From positions 23,895,554-23,959,553 of the forward strand of contig CM020619.1 in assembly GCA_009829735.1 (NCBI GenBank): a DNA stretch of 64,000 nt, in the 5' to 3' direction. The stretch is from Pyropia yezoensis (Eukaryota; Rhodophyta; Bangiophyceae; Bangiales; Bangiaceae). Positions within the stretch are counted from its first letter, which is position 1; the number at the start of each line of letters is the position of its first letter. The translations under genes and the position numbers were made by a program. This document shows positions 48,620-57,775 of this stretch, piece after piece. Below the pieces are notes generated by a model, which was not told where the DNA came from, did no database searches, and was given only the letters and a program-made list of their open reading frames with translations.

Positions 48620-49190
48620 TGTAGCATCCCTGGCCCCGACTTGGCGCCGACCTGGGACTGCGACCAGAGGGCACCAGGTGCCAGAACGCGCCCGCCGTGT
48701 GGTGATGGTTGGCGGCCGTGGCCCGTGCCCGACACTGGGATGCGGTGGACTACGCTACCCACACGTGAGAGAGGGATTTCTGATGGGTTTTTGCATACTT
48801 ATGAGGGACTTGATTTGAGAGAATTTGAGTGTGAGATTAGTGAGTGCGAATAGAATTAGTAGTGATAGTGGCCCCCGACCTCACGAGGTTAGACTCGGGT
48901 CGGGGCCACTCGGGGGTATGGGGGGGCTACCTGGCCAACGTGCCGAGGCTCCCTCAGATGCACGTTAAGAGGGACAGCGAAGCGCCCTTGGCCCGCGCCC
49001 TCAGGAAAAAAACAACTGCGTGTTTGCTTTCCTCTTCCCCGTGTGCACTACCGTGCGTATCTGTTTGCTCTGCGAGCAGGCACGTGAGGCAACAGGCATA
49101 CCACTCTCGTAGTTCCCCTTTTTGTGTTCCCTGTCCCTATTCCTCCGAGGGATACTGACACGTGTCTGAGAGGATCGAGTTTATACCACA
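48620..49190 (+). mobile_element. Solo LTR of the element 3 family, inverted
   Basis: 571 bp starting TGTAGCATCCCTGG and ending TTTATACCACA. This is the reverse complement of the element 3 LTR with scattered substitutions (roughly 94-95% identity by eye). The perfect 5-bp target duplication GGGCG lies at 48615-48619 and 49191-49195. With no internal region, it is a solo LTR from LTR-LTR recombination of an older insertion in the opposite orientation. Confidence 0.93.
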
Positions 49191-49195
49191 GGGCG

Positions 49196-49689
49196 GGATG
49201 TGGTGAGCGGGAAGATGACGCGCGTTGAAAGGGAGCGGCAGAGCGGGGTGGCGCCCGGGGGCCGGCTAGTGAGAGGGTGAGAGGGGGCAGCGGAGAAATG
49301 GTGCTCCGGCGAGGGTAGCGCGTGGGGGGTGGGCGTGCGGGAGGGGGGCTTGGTGGTCGAGTCGGGTCCAGGAGGTGGGGGCATGCGCACGTGAGCGGAC
49401 GCGCTGATTGGCTGGGGTGGGTTGGGCACAAGCGGCGGGCCGGCGCATCTCGTGCTCAGGCTGAGATCCGGTCGCAGTTACAGACTTGTCTCGGTAGTTA
49501 AGTGTTCCAGACTTCGAGCGTTTACATCATCGAGTACAACCACCTGGTGGACGACTTCCATGTGGACGCCATGGGTGAAGGCGTAAGAAAAAGACATAGA
49601 TTGCCGCAGTGGTGTTGCAGCGCAGCTTACGAGCATATGTTTCATGCCTCGTCGCACTGTCGGGGACAAGCTGCTGTATTCCCGCGTAA
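49196..49689. other. Intergenic region
   Basis: G-rich to about 49440, then mixed composition. Minus-strand frame 49527-49814 has some ordered-looking sequence (LFKRWNTFYWCYYAG) but no family match. No gene called. Confidence 0.35.
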
Positions 49690-51730
49690 TAACACCAATA
49701 AAAGGTGTTCCATCGTTTGAACAGCGTAGATACGGCCTCAGGGACAACCTTGTGGGGATCTAAGGGATCCCCCAACACTCGCGCCGGGGCACTGCCCAGG
49801 TGATACGGTGGCATACGGTGCTACCGGTGCCGAGGCACGCACACGTGGAGCCCTCACCGGGTGCCCACGCGGCTATCCGCATGGCCCCCAGACGGTGGGT
49901 CCCGCCGGCATCCTTCGGCTTACCCGGGAAAGGGGTGACCCGAGACGGGCACCGGTATCTCCCCGGGATACTGGATTTGGGTGGGCGTAAGCTCAATCCA
50001 ATTGTATGGGTTTTACCCCCGATAGGGTGCTACTTTGCTATTGCATTTCTGCATTGTTGAGGGATTTGTTGTTGTATTTGCTTCGGGGCCACTGCCTCGC
50101 TGGCTGGGATGACCCGTGGGAGGAGGGCGGAGAGTTTCCTGCTGGCACCGCTGGCCTGGAATATTATTGGCCCTCACGTGGCCCGGGGTGTAGGGTCGCT
50201 GGGTGCGAGGTGAGGGGGGTATAGCTAGTGGGTGTCAAATGTCGACCACTCTCGCTAAGATCCAAGGTTTCCGTGGACTACAAGAGAAGCACAACACACG
50301 TGCTTGTAGAGGAGACCGAGGCGAGTAAGAAGTTTTTTTTTTTTTTTCTGAGTGCTTCTGTTCTCTCTGAGCTACGAGCGAGAGAAGCCCAACGGGCTGT
50401 AAGTGTCGCTCCGGGAATGTCGACCAGACCATGAAGCCAATGAAAACACCCGGATTTGATATCAATCTGGGTCTGCGGTGCATGGTGAGCGAATCAATCA
50501 TGCTGAGTGTAGCACGACCACGCACATTGGGCCACCTGGGTGCTATTTGACGGCGTCAGAAATACACTTTGAAGTAGAGAAAGAAGCACAGCGTGGAGGG
50601 CGTTGACCCCCAGGTGTTGAGGCTGGACCAGAAAGTGGACAACGTCTACGTCCATCTGCTGGTGGAAGGTCTCAAGCCCAGGTCATGTGAGCTTCTCGTG
50701 CTGTTGGATGCAAGCAGCGGAGAAAAGTACATCCTTCAAGAATCGACCTTCTTGGGGCCGTCAGGGGGGTCGACAATTCCGGCACTGGTCGACAATTGGC
50801 ACCTACTAGCTATGTGCGCATGGGGGTGCTCGTTGCTTGTCCCCTTCGTAAAGTCAGACTTGTATGTGCGTGAATACTGCCGCTTTCGTGCGTTCTCGTC
50901 TCGTCTTAGACAGCCAGACGGTTGGGGCTCCGTATCTCACCGGTCTCCCTGTGTTTTTCCCACGGTAAGGTTCTCTGTTTTATTTGGGTGCTAGACGCTT
51001 GTACCGGGGTGAGGGACTTCGTCCTTTCTGGCCAGTTGGACGGTCTCTCTTTGTCCTACGCTTTTGTGGTTGGCTTTCTTTTCTGAACTTGGGGAAGGTA
51101 CAGATTCGAGACGTCTGATCAAGAGAAGCAAGTTCCCCCTCAGGGGGGAGTGGGAGTTTCGCTGGGAGCATCGTCAGTGACCCGGGCGTCTACCCAAGTT
51201 GGGGATGACGCGTCACGCGTCCAGGGGACTGGGAGAGCTACCTTGGACCCCCCGGCGGGGTCCTACCATCCACTCGCAACGGTGTCGGATGAGGAAGTCG
51301 AGGGAGGCGGGCCTCACCACCGTTCGGGTGCAGGGTCCGGTGAGAGAAGCCATCTGGCTTTGGCGATAACGCCGGGATTGGCCATTCGGGGGCAGCGGAT
51401 CCTGGGCGTACGCCCTCCCCTACTGCTTCGGTTCGAGGGGATCCCCCGGGGGGACCCGAAAGGGGTTTGTGGCCCCTGGGTCTGAAGCCCCCGCGGAGGA
51501 ATGGAAGCAGACGATGGTGGAGGCCATGAGTGGCCTGTCAACGCCGTTGCACCAGCGGTTGTGCTGGCCGTGGCTCTGAGCTTGGGGGTAATCCCCCTCT
51601 TGGAGTGTTCGAGTTTCTCAACCGCTTCCAGAAAGCGGCCGACGATCACGCTCAGCGCTGGACAAAGACACAAACAGGCACCTGGGTCCAGACTGGCAGA
51701 GAGGAATAACGACTGCCATACACCATCAGA
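49690..51730 (+). mobile_element. Decayed plus-strand Ty3/gypsy relic
   Basis: At 51602-51709 a plus-strand frame reads GVFEFLNRFQKAADDHAQRW, then a stop. It matches the gag core of the three intact elements (G..PL.VF.FL..F.KA.DD). Upstream sequence at 49690-50050 and 51130-51480 is dense in short stem-loops like elements 1 and 2 (for example AACACCAATAAAAGGTGTT, GGGATCTAAGGGATCCC, GGACCCCCCGGCGGGGTCC). I read it as the leader and gag of a related but broken element. A T15 run lies at about 50333-50347. LTR boundaries and pol are not recognisable. Confidence 0.5.
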
Positions 51731-51958
51731 AGCGCTGTGAGCTACTCTCTTCTAAGCGCATATTTTCCTCCTTTTATCTCTGGTGCTTCACGCTGCTTCT
51801 TGGGGTGGTCAGCCAGAAGTCCGCATGAACCCCATCTTAACCTGGCGTGCGCAGATCTGCTGCCTCTTGGGGTTCTGCTCCTGTATTTTCTCATGAAGGT
51901 CGTACAAGTGCATGTGTTTCATGACCAGAACGGCACAGCTTGGACCACATTCGTCGAC
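51731..51958. other. Left flank of the tyrosine-recombinase element
   Basis: No gene. It ends with TTGGACCACATTCGTCGACTAG (51940-51961), which occurs again at 57348-57369 on the far side of the element. Confidence 0.5.
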
Positions 51959-51983
51959 TAGCTGGGGAGGTCGGGGGTGCCAA
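51959..51983 (-). repeat. 25-bp split direct repeat, outer copy
   Basis: TAGCTGGGGAGGTCGGGGGTGCCAA shape, same as 52548-52572. It marks the outer 3' end of the element. Confidence 0.8.
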
Positions 51984-52122
51984 AAAACGTAGACGTTTAT
52001 CTAACATGGGAAACAAGATGCTATCTAGAAACAATGCAAAGCAGGGGGCTTCTACAAGGCCCACCAAGCCGAAAGGGACGCCCGACCGGCTGCGCGACAC
52101 CAAAGAGCGGGGAGGTCATGGG

Positions 52123-52549
52123 CGCGGGGCAAGCCGACGGACGCTGCCGAGCACCGAGGGGCTCGGGTACCCGCGGCGGCCGCCGTCAAGTAGGCAGGGG
52201 CGGCCTCGCCGACGGGCGGGGCGGCGGGAGGGGGCAGCGGGATACCGCGCCGACCACCACCCAGGCGGTAGACCCAGCTGCGGGCGCCCCACTGGGCGTC
52301 CTCGCGGCCGCCGGTGGCGGGAGCCGCTCCCAGTAGCGTCCGGCGTCCCCAGGCAGGAGGGGTGCGCCAGGCGAAACCACCAGGGTCGACCGTTGCGCCG
52401 ACGCAGCCGCGAAGCGGCTCGGCGGCGGGCAAGCACGCGACAAGCACCCCCTGGTTGCCCCGCCACAAATCGCCAGCCGCAATTCCGCCCCTTGGCGCGC
52501 GGGCCGGATGCCAGTTACCGGCCATAGCTTGGAGGCAAAGGGAGGAATA
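52123..52549 (-). repeat. 427-bp direct repeat, 3' copy
   Basis: Matches 56890-57316 with one visible substitution (A/G near 52378). It lies between the two 25-bp repeats. Near identity implies a recent insertion. Confidence 0.93.
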
Positions 52550-52601
52550 GCTGGGGAGGTCGGGGGTGCCAATCATGGGGGGAGATGACCGCAGCGCCGC
52601 G

Positions 52602-53699
52602 TCAAACACGGACGGGGAAGAAGCGGGAAAACAGCGCCCGTGCGGCCGGGGTAGACGGCCACTGCGCGTTGATGTAGTGTTTGTAGGCTGTATCAACCGA
52701 CGACAGCCCCATCATCTGCTGGATGAGCGGCGGCGGCAGCCCGAAGGCGTAGGCGGACGACGCGGCGCCCGCACGCGGCGAGTGGCCGGTCCACTTGACG
52801 CCTAGTGGCGGCGTGCAGGTAGTCAGCGGCAGGAGCCGCCTCAGCCAGGACGTCACCGCGTACGTAGGCAGAGGTTGAAGGGCGCTGCGTCCGGGGGGGG
52901 AGAAGATGTGCTCCTCCGCCGCGCGCCCCGACCGGTAGTGCAGGGTCCACACTCGCCGGAGCAGGCGGAGTGACGGGTCAGCAGACCAACCGTCGGCGGC
53001 GACCGGGATGGTAAACGCCAGGTGGCGCCCCTTCTTCAGCACCCCCATCTTGTACACCGGTACCTGCACCTGGAAGCCAGCCGGCCTTAGGCGCAGGTCC
53101 CGCGCTCGCACGTTTGCGGCCGCGCCGGGTCGGTTCAACATGAGGTAGGCCAGGGTGATGCCGGCGCACTCACGCCGCACCGCGTCGTTTGTGGTGGCTA
53201 GGCCGATGGCCGTCAGTTGCACCACCGCCTCGGGCGGTAAAGGACCGCGAGAGTCGGGAAGCGCGCCGACTGCGTCGGTGTGAAGACGCCGGTAGCCCAC
53301 GCGAGCGTCCGCTACGAGGGGGTCATCGGTGGGGTTCGCCTTGCCCGCCATCAGGTGCACCGCGCGGATCGCGGCCAGGTACGATGAGACGGTGTCGGGC
53401 TGGCAGGTGCCGCCGTCGTGCAGGGAACCCATGTAGCGCACGACGGCCTCGGGTGTGGCCGGAAGCGCGCGGGCGCCCACCCGGTCACAGAAGGCCACAA
53501 ACCGCTCCCAGGCGTTGATGTAGTTGCGCTTAGTTGACGGTTGGTACTTGGCGCTGACCAGCCGCCGCGCTGTGTCCGCCCCCTCGCCCCAGCCGAAGCG
53601 CCTGCTGCGTAGGCGGTCTGCGAGGTCGTTCCACCGCGTCACGCGTGGCACGGGATCTCTCTGCGACCGGCGAAGCGGAAGACGACGACCCTCCACCAT
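52602..53699 (-). CDS. Tyrosine recombinase of the DIRS-like element
   Basis: About 365 codons from ATG 53699, overlapping the end of the upstream RNase H/methyltransferase frame by 61 nt. The N-terminal SAM-like core-binding domain is at about 45-135 (SAKYQPSTKRNYINAWERF, then a helical segment with RYMGSLHDGG). The catalytic domain has the first Arg in LNRPGAAANVR, the H-x-x-R box as HSPRAGAASS, and the nucleophile Tyr in TAYKHYINAQ near the end. It would integrate the circular cDNA in place of a DDE integrase. The longer open frame upstream (to 55097) is a shadow of the pol frame. Confidence 0.88.
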   Translation of the reverse strand: MVEGRRLPLRRSQRDPVPRVTRWNDLADRLRSRRFGWGEGADTARRLVSAKYQPSTKRNYINAWERFVAFCDRVGARALPATPEAVVRYMGSLHDGGTCQPDTVSSYLAAIRAVHLMAGKANPTDDPLVADARVGYRRLHTDAVGALPDSRGPLPPEAVVQLTAIGLATTNDAVRRECAGITLAYLMLNRPGAAANVRARDLRLRPAGFQVQVPVYKMGVLKKGRHLAFTIPVAADGWSADPSLRLLRRVWTLHYRSGRAAEEHIFSPPGRSALQPLPTYAVTSWLRRLLPLTTCTPPLGVKWTGHSPRAGAASSAYAFGLPPPLIQQMMGLSSVDTAYKHYINAQWPSTPAARALFSRFFPVRV

Positions 53700-54907
53700 G
53701 GGCGCCGGGCAGGGCCCTCGCGGGTCCCGCGGGTGAAGACGCCGTCCGCGGCGGGGAGTAGGTGCAGAGCCGTGCAGGCCGCCACCGCCAGGGACCACCA
53801 AGGCTGGGACGGCCAGTGAGGAGCGACCAGGGTGACGGCGGCTCCCTGCTCGACGATCTTGGTCACCACTGGGCCGACGAGGTTGAAAGGGGGGTTGGCC
53901 CACCCGTTCTCGAGCCGCCAGTTCTGTCTCATTGCGTCCACGCCGCCGCCCCCCGGCGACGGGAAGCGGGAGAAGAAGCGCCCGCACTGCTTGTCCTCCG
54001 CGGTTGCGAACAGGTCGACGGTGTGGGGTCCATACATCCGCTCGTACTCGAGGAAGGTGCTGCGGCGGAGCGTCCACTCGGTGGAGTCCGCTGTCCGGGA
54101 GAGCCGGTCGGCCCACAGGTTGAGGGCGGAGGGGATGTACTCCGCCCGGATCGTAACACCTAGGGCCAGGCAGACCCGGTGTAGGCGGCGCAGCTCGCGC
54201 ATAAGCGCGTCGGACCTGCTGGAGCCCGTGTTGATGACATGCATGGTAACCAGCGAATCCGTGCGCAGCCGGATGATCGTCTCTGGTTGTCGGAGGAAGT
54301 CCACAAAGGACAGTAAGCCCAGCCGTACTGCTCCGAGCTCCAGGAGGTTGATGTGCGCCTTCTTGCGGGACGGGGAGTGGAAGCCTCGGGCGGGCACTAG
54401 CCCGTCCCACGTCGCTCCCCAACCCGTGCCACTGGCGTCCGTGGTCAGCACGACGTCCGCCTCCCGTGGCCACAAGGCGCGCCCCATCTCGGCGTGGGCG
54501 GCCAGCGCACGCCACCACTGCAGGTCGTGCATGCCCTGCCGCCCTAGCCGCACTCTGCCGCTGCTCTTGTCCAGGTGGTCTCGCATAGCTGAGTAGAGCG
54601 ACCGCAGGTGTAGCCTTGCCGCCGTCACCGCCAACTGCGTTGACACGGCCGTCCCGCAAAAGCTGCGCAGCGCCGAGTAGCGAACCCAACGCCGGTGAGT
54701 CTTGGCCGACGCCAGCAAGCGGCCGGCCATGCCAATAATCTTGGCCGTCCGGGCCGGCTGTAAGAGAAACAGCGGGCGCTTGGTGTCCACTAGAAAGCCG
54801 AAGAGGGGGAGGCACTGAGTGCCGTCCCAGACGCCCTTCGTCGGGTGCAGGGTCAGGCCGAGGTCGGCAAATAGTCGCCGCACCCGATGCCCCGCATCCA
54901 CCGCGTC
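53639..54907 (-). CDS. RT C-terminus, RNase H and methyltransferase-like domain of the DIRS-like element
   Basis: The frame follows the TAG at 54908-54910 and runs to 53639 (420 codons from 54901). First is the end of RT (FADLGLTLHPTKGVW, FGFLVDTKRP), then RNase H with VLTTDASGTGWGA, INLLELGAV, RTDSLVTMHVIN and NLWADRLSR. A DIRS-type adenine-methyltransferase-like domain follows, with TVDLFATAEDKQC, the catalytic-type NPPF and VTLVAPHWPSQPWW. The last part overlaps the recombinase start, so the downstream protein may need a frame change or internal initiation. Confidence 0.85.
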   Translation of the reverse strand, partial: DAVDAGHRVRRLFADLGLTLHPTKGVWDGTQCLPLFGFLVDTKRPLFLLQPARTAKIIGMAGRLLASAKTHRRWVRYSALRSFCGTAVSTQLAVTAARLHLRSLYSAMRDHLDKSSGRVRLGRQGMHDLQWWRALAAHAEMGRALWPREADVVLTTDASGTGWGATWDGLVPARGFHSPSRKKAHINLLELGAVRLGLLSFVDFLRQPETIIRLRTDSLVTMHVINTGSSRSDALMRELRRLHRVCLALGVTIRAEYIPSALNLWADRLSRTADSTEWTLRRSTFLEYERMYGPHTVDLFATAEDKQCGRFFSRFPSPGGGGVDAMRQNWRLENGWANPPFNLVGPVVTKIVEQGAAVTLVAPHWPSQPWWSLAVAACTALHLLPAADGVFTRGTREGPARRPWWRVVVFRFAGRREIPCHA

Positions 54908-55593
54908 CTACTTCGTTGCCCCTTTCCGTCTGGCGCGAGTCGGGGGGGCCCCACCGAAGTCGTCGACGTACACCACCACCCGGAAGCCCTCCCGCCGCAG
55001 CGCTTGTACCACCGGCCGGCAGACCTTCGTCCACAGGAAAGGGGCCACCTTGAGTCCGAACGGCATGGTGTTGCACTGGAAGACCCTCCCCATGCACTGG
55101 AACGCGAAGTAGGGCTTGTCCACCTCCCTCAGCCGCACGTGGTGATATGCGTCTTTGATGTCCCAGCCCAGTAAGTGGTCGTCCGGGCGCAGCTGCGGCG
55201 TCAGGTCGGCAAGGCTCTCGTACTTGAACGACCGGTCCTCGATCGCCTCGTTCTGGTAGCGGGCGTCGATCACTGCTTGCCCGCCGACCTCGTCACAAAG
55301 CCGTTTACAATCACCACCGGCTTCGACTTGTCCTCCTCGAACAGCTCCGTCCAGTACCCCAAGCGCACGCAGCGCTCCATCTCCGCCAAAGCAAACTCCT
55401 TGTCCTGCTCGGCAACCGGGAACGCACGCGCCCGGTAGTATCGCGGGCGGCGCTTCCATGGGATCTGCGCCCCGTCGAGGATGTTCCGAACCACCCAACG
55501 GGACGCCCCGAGCGCGCGCCAGGCCTTGACGGCGCGCCGGATGCGGGCGTGGGGAGGGGTGTACTGCCCGCCCCCCGCCGTACAGCCCCTCAA
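54908..55593 (-). pseudogene. Reverse transcriptase of the DIRS-like element (frameshift and stop)
   Basis: The N-terminal part is in one frame (55593 to about 55280: YYRARAFPVAEQDKEFALAE ... KSKPVVIVNGFVTR). The central part continues in another frame (AVIDARYQNEAI, LLGWDIKDAYHHVRL, MPFGLKVAPFLWTKV, and catalytic YVDD). The switch at about 55285 is explained by one missing base. A TAG at 54908-54910 then separates it from the in-frame RT end and RNase H. In an element with nearly identical terminal repeats, these lesions are either very recent, assembly errors or recoding sites. Confidence 0.8.
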
Positions 55594-55658
55594 TGGATCG
55601 CCGGCGGGGCGGGCGTTTGACCCCGCCGGCTGGCCGAAAGCTCGGCCTCGCGGCGGGC

Positions 55659-55883
55659 TTAGTGGGAGTTGCCGCCGGTGTTGCCCCCGGCAGCTGCCGG
55701 GCCTGAGCCGCCCGCGACCTTGCCTCCGCCTCCTTTCTGGCCACCCCCAGCGCCAGCCGCACCTGCGGCGCCTCCTCCGCCCTTCTTATGGCCGCCTCCG
55801 CCGCCACCTCCACCGCCGCCCTTCTTGCCCGCGCCTCCGCCGCCCTGCCCGCCACCTCCACCATCTCCGCCGCCGCCCCCGCT

Positions 55884-55922
<39 letters not shown>

Positions 55923-56816
55923 GCCCGTGCGGCGGTGGGCCCCGCGTCGGCGGCGAGGGTTTGCGACGCGCTCCTCGGCAGCCCGCTTAGTGAAGACGCG
56001 GGCCTCGTCGACGGCCACGGCGTTGAGGAACCGCTGCCAGCCCGGACCGCGGCCCTTGTTCCGCGGGACGGCATCCGTAGCGAGGTAGAGCTCCGCGAGG
56101 CCGGGCTCGGTCTTACTGGCCACGAGGTAGTCGTAGCGAGCGGCGATGATCCGGTAGTGCAGGCGGGTAGCGACGGCGAGCCAAGCAAGGCGCGACTCGA
56201 GGGCGTCCTTTGGCAGGGTCTCTCGTTGGTGGTAGAGCGCGTTGGCCGCGTTGGCGAGGTCTTGGGCGCCGGTGGCGGCAGCATAAACCGCGTTTGCTTC
56301 CTCGTGATCTTGGTCGCTGCGCGGGAAGTTGTCCAGGTGCTCGACGTCAGTGGGGGTGAAAGGGACGGGGAGCTCGTCGCGGCGGCGGATACGCTTGGAC
56401 ATCTTAAAGGCAACGAGGACGTCGTCCGGGTCCGGGATGTCGGGGTCGTCAAAGCCGTCGGGGTGTGGGCCGAGCGGACGTTGCTGCCGGCGCTGCCGGC
56501 TGAAGGTCGGCCCGCCGTCCGAGTCGGCGTCGCCGGCGGAGAACACGAGGGAGTCCGAGCCGTCGCCGTCACGAGCCGCGTCTGCTGCCGCAGCCGTTCG
56601 ATCTGCAGCTTCAAGCGCCCCGCCGCGAGCTGCGGCGTCGGCGGCAGAGGCGTCACCGGCCGCCCCCTCAGCCGGCGGCTGCGACGCTCCGCCATTGCGC
56701 AGCGACGCGGTCACCAGCTGGGCGAGGGTAGTCAGCTCGGCCCGTAGGGTCGCTAGGTCAGCCGCCGAGGCGGCCCCGGTCGGGAGTGCGTCGGTCCCGC
56801 CGGTGTTGTCACCCAT
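55659..56816 (-). CDS. Gag-like protein of the DIRS-like element
   Basis: 385 codons from ATG 56816, at the end of the 5' repeat region. Residues about 10-130 are Ala/Asp-rich. Residues about 140-280 are helical and ordered (SKRIRRRDELPVPFTPTDVE, ANALYHQRETLPKDALESR). The last 90 residues are a Gly/Lys-rich tail from a (CCG)n tract (55885-55925), probably for nucleic-acid binding in place of a zinc knuckle. The usual role, by analogy, is RNA packaging. Confidence 0.75.
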
Positions 56817-56889
56817 GCTAAACACGCAATACGCGCAGTCTGCGTCGACCACGTGCCAAGCACGGGCAGCCGACGGCTTGCCACGCAGA

Positions 56890-57316
56890 CGCGGGGCAAG
56901 CCGACGGACGCTGCCGAGCACCGAGGGGCTCGGGTACCCGCGGCGGCCGCCGTCAAGTAGGCAGGGGCGGCCTCGCCGACGGGCGGGGCGGCGGGAGGGG
57001 GCAGCGGGATACCGCGCCGACCACCACCCAGGCGGTAGACCCAGCTGCGGGCGCCCCACTGGGCGTCCTCGCGGCCGCCGGTGGCGGGAGCCGCTCCCAG
57101 TAGCGTCCGGCGTCCCCAGGCAGGAGGGGTGCGCCAGGCGAAACCGCCAGGGTCGACCGTTGCGCCGACGCAGCCGCGAAGCGGCTCGGCGGCGGGCAAG
57201 CACGCGACAAGCACCCCCTGGTTGCCCCGCCACAAATCGCCAGCCGCAATTCCGCCCCTTGGCGCGCGGGCCGGATGCCAGTTACCGGCCATAGCTTGGA
57301 GGCAAAGGGAGGAATA
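56890..57316 (-). repeat. 427-bp direct repeat, 5' copy
   Basis: 5' terminal copy of the repeat at 52123-52549, ending at 57316, the right end of the element. Confidence 0.93.
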
Positions 57317-57775
57317 TTCATCACCCAATCACAGAAAACCGCACCGTTTGGACCACATTCGTCGACTAGTCAGCACCCAATCAACAGGCGCCGGTTCAGA
57401 ACTTGCGGCTGAGCGCTATTCTAGCTTTGATCCGGGCGACCCGGCAGTTGACTAATCAGCGCCACTATTGGCGTCACGCGGAGAGCGATCGTGAGCCACG
57501 AAGTTTCCTCAGGGCTGTCCACATCGTATACAGTAAATAGTTATCTCTCTAAGTATTTGCATAGTTCGGCTCAATGATTGAGCCTCAATTCGGGTCTAGT
57601 CAAGGCTGGCGGATCTTCTTCCCACTGCATCGCACCCACCATCCGTTCCCGCTCGACTGCGGTGCTGCAAGCTGGGCTTCCAGGTGTATGTGACGCAGTT
57701 GTACTGTACCGTCGTCTTCTGCTGGCGCGTCACCATCGTCTTTTGTTGGCGCGCCCGTCGCCCCTTCCCCTTGCA
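57317..57775. other. Flank of the DIRS-like element and upstream region of the uL6 gene
   Basis: Contains the second copy of TTGGACCACATTCGTCGACTAG (57348-57369). An AT-richer stretch at 57520-57575 (ATAGTTATCTCTCTAAG) is a possible promoter region for the gene at 57776. Confidence 0.5.

Larger units (their letters stand above)
51959..57316 (-). mobile_element. DIRS/PAT/Ngaro-like tyrosine-recombinase retroelement
   Basis: On the minus strand it encodes, in order, a Gly-rich gag-like protein, reverse transcriptase, RNase H, a methyltransferase-like domain and a tyrosine recombinase, the set that defines DIRS-order elements. It has no LTRs, integrase or protease. Termini are split direct repeats: a 427-bp repeat at 52123-52549 and 56890-57316 (one visible difference) and a 25-bp repeat at 51959-51983 and 52548-52572, the arrangement typical of PAT/Ngaro types rather than the inverted ends of DIRS1. 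RT carries one frameshift and one stop. Confidence 0.88.

Noticed and set aside
50593-50994. 133-codon plus ORF with ordered-looking sequence
   Set aside because: No ATG-based start, no recognisable family, and it lies within a decayed element; not enough to call a gene.
53700-55097. Upstream extension of the recombinase frame (to 831 codons)
   Set aside because: This part is the out-of-frame shadow of RT and RNase H, whose catalytic motifs are in another frame.
55885-55925. (CCG)n tract as an independent microsatellite feature
   Set aside because: It encodes the Gly-rich tail of the DIRS-like gag and is described there.
55290-56695. N-terminal part of a 595-codon minus ORF ending in RT
   Set aside because: Shadow of the gag frame; only its last part (RT core) is real and it joins to RT sequence from a different frame.
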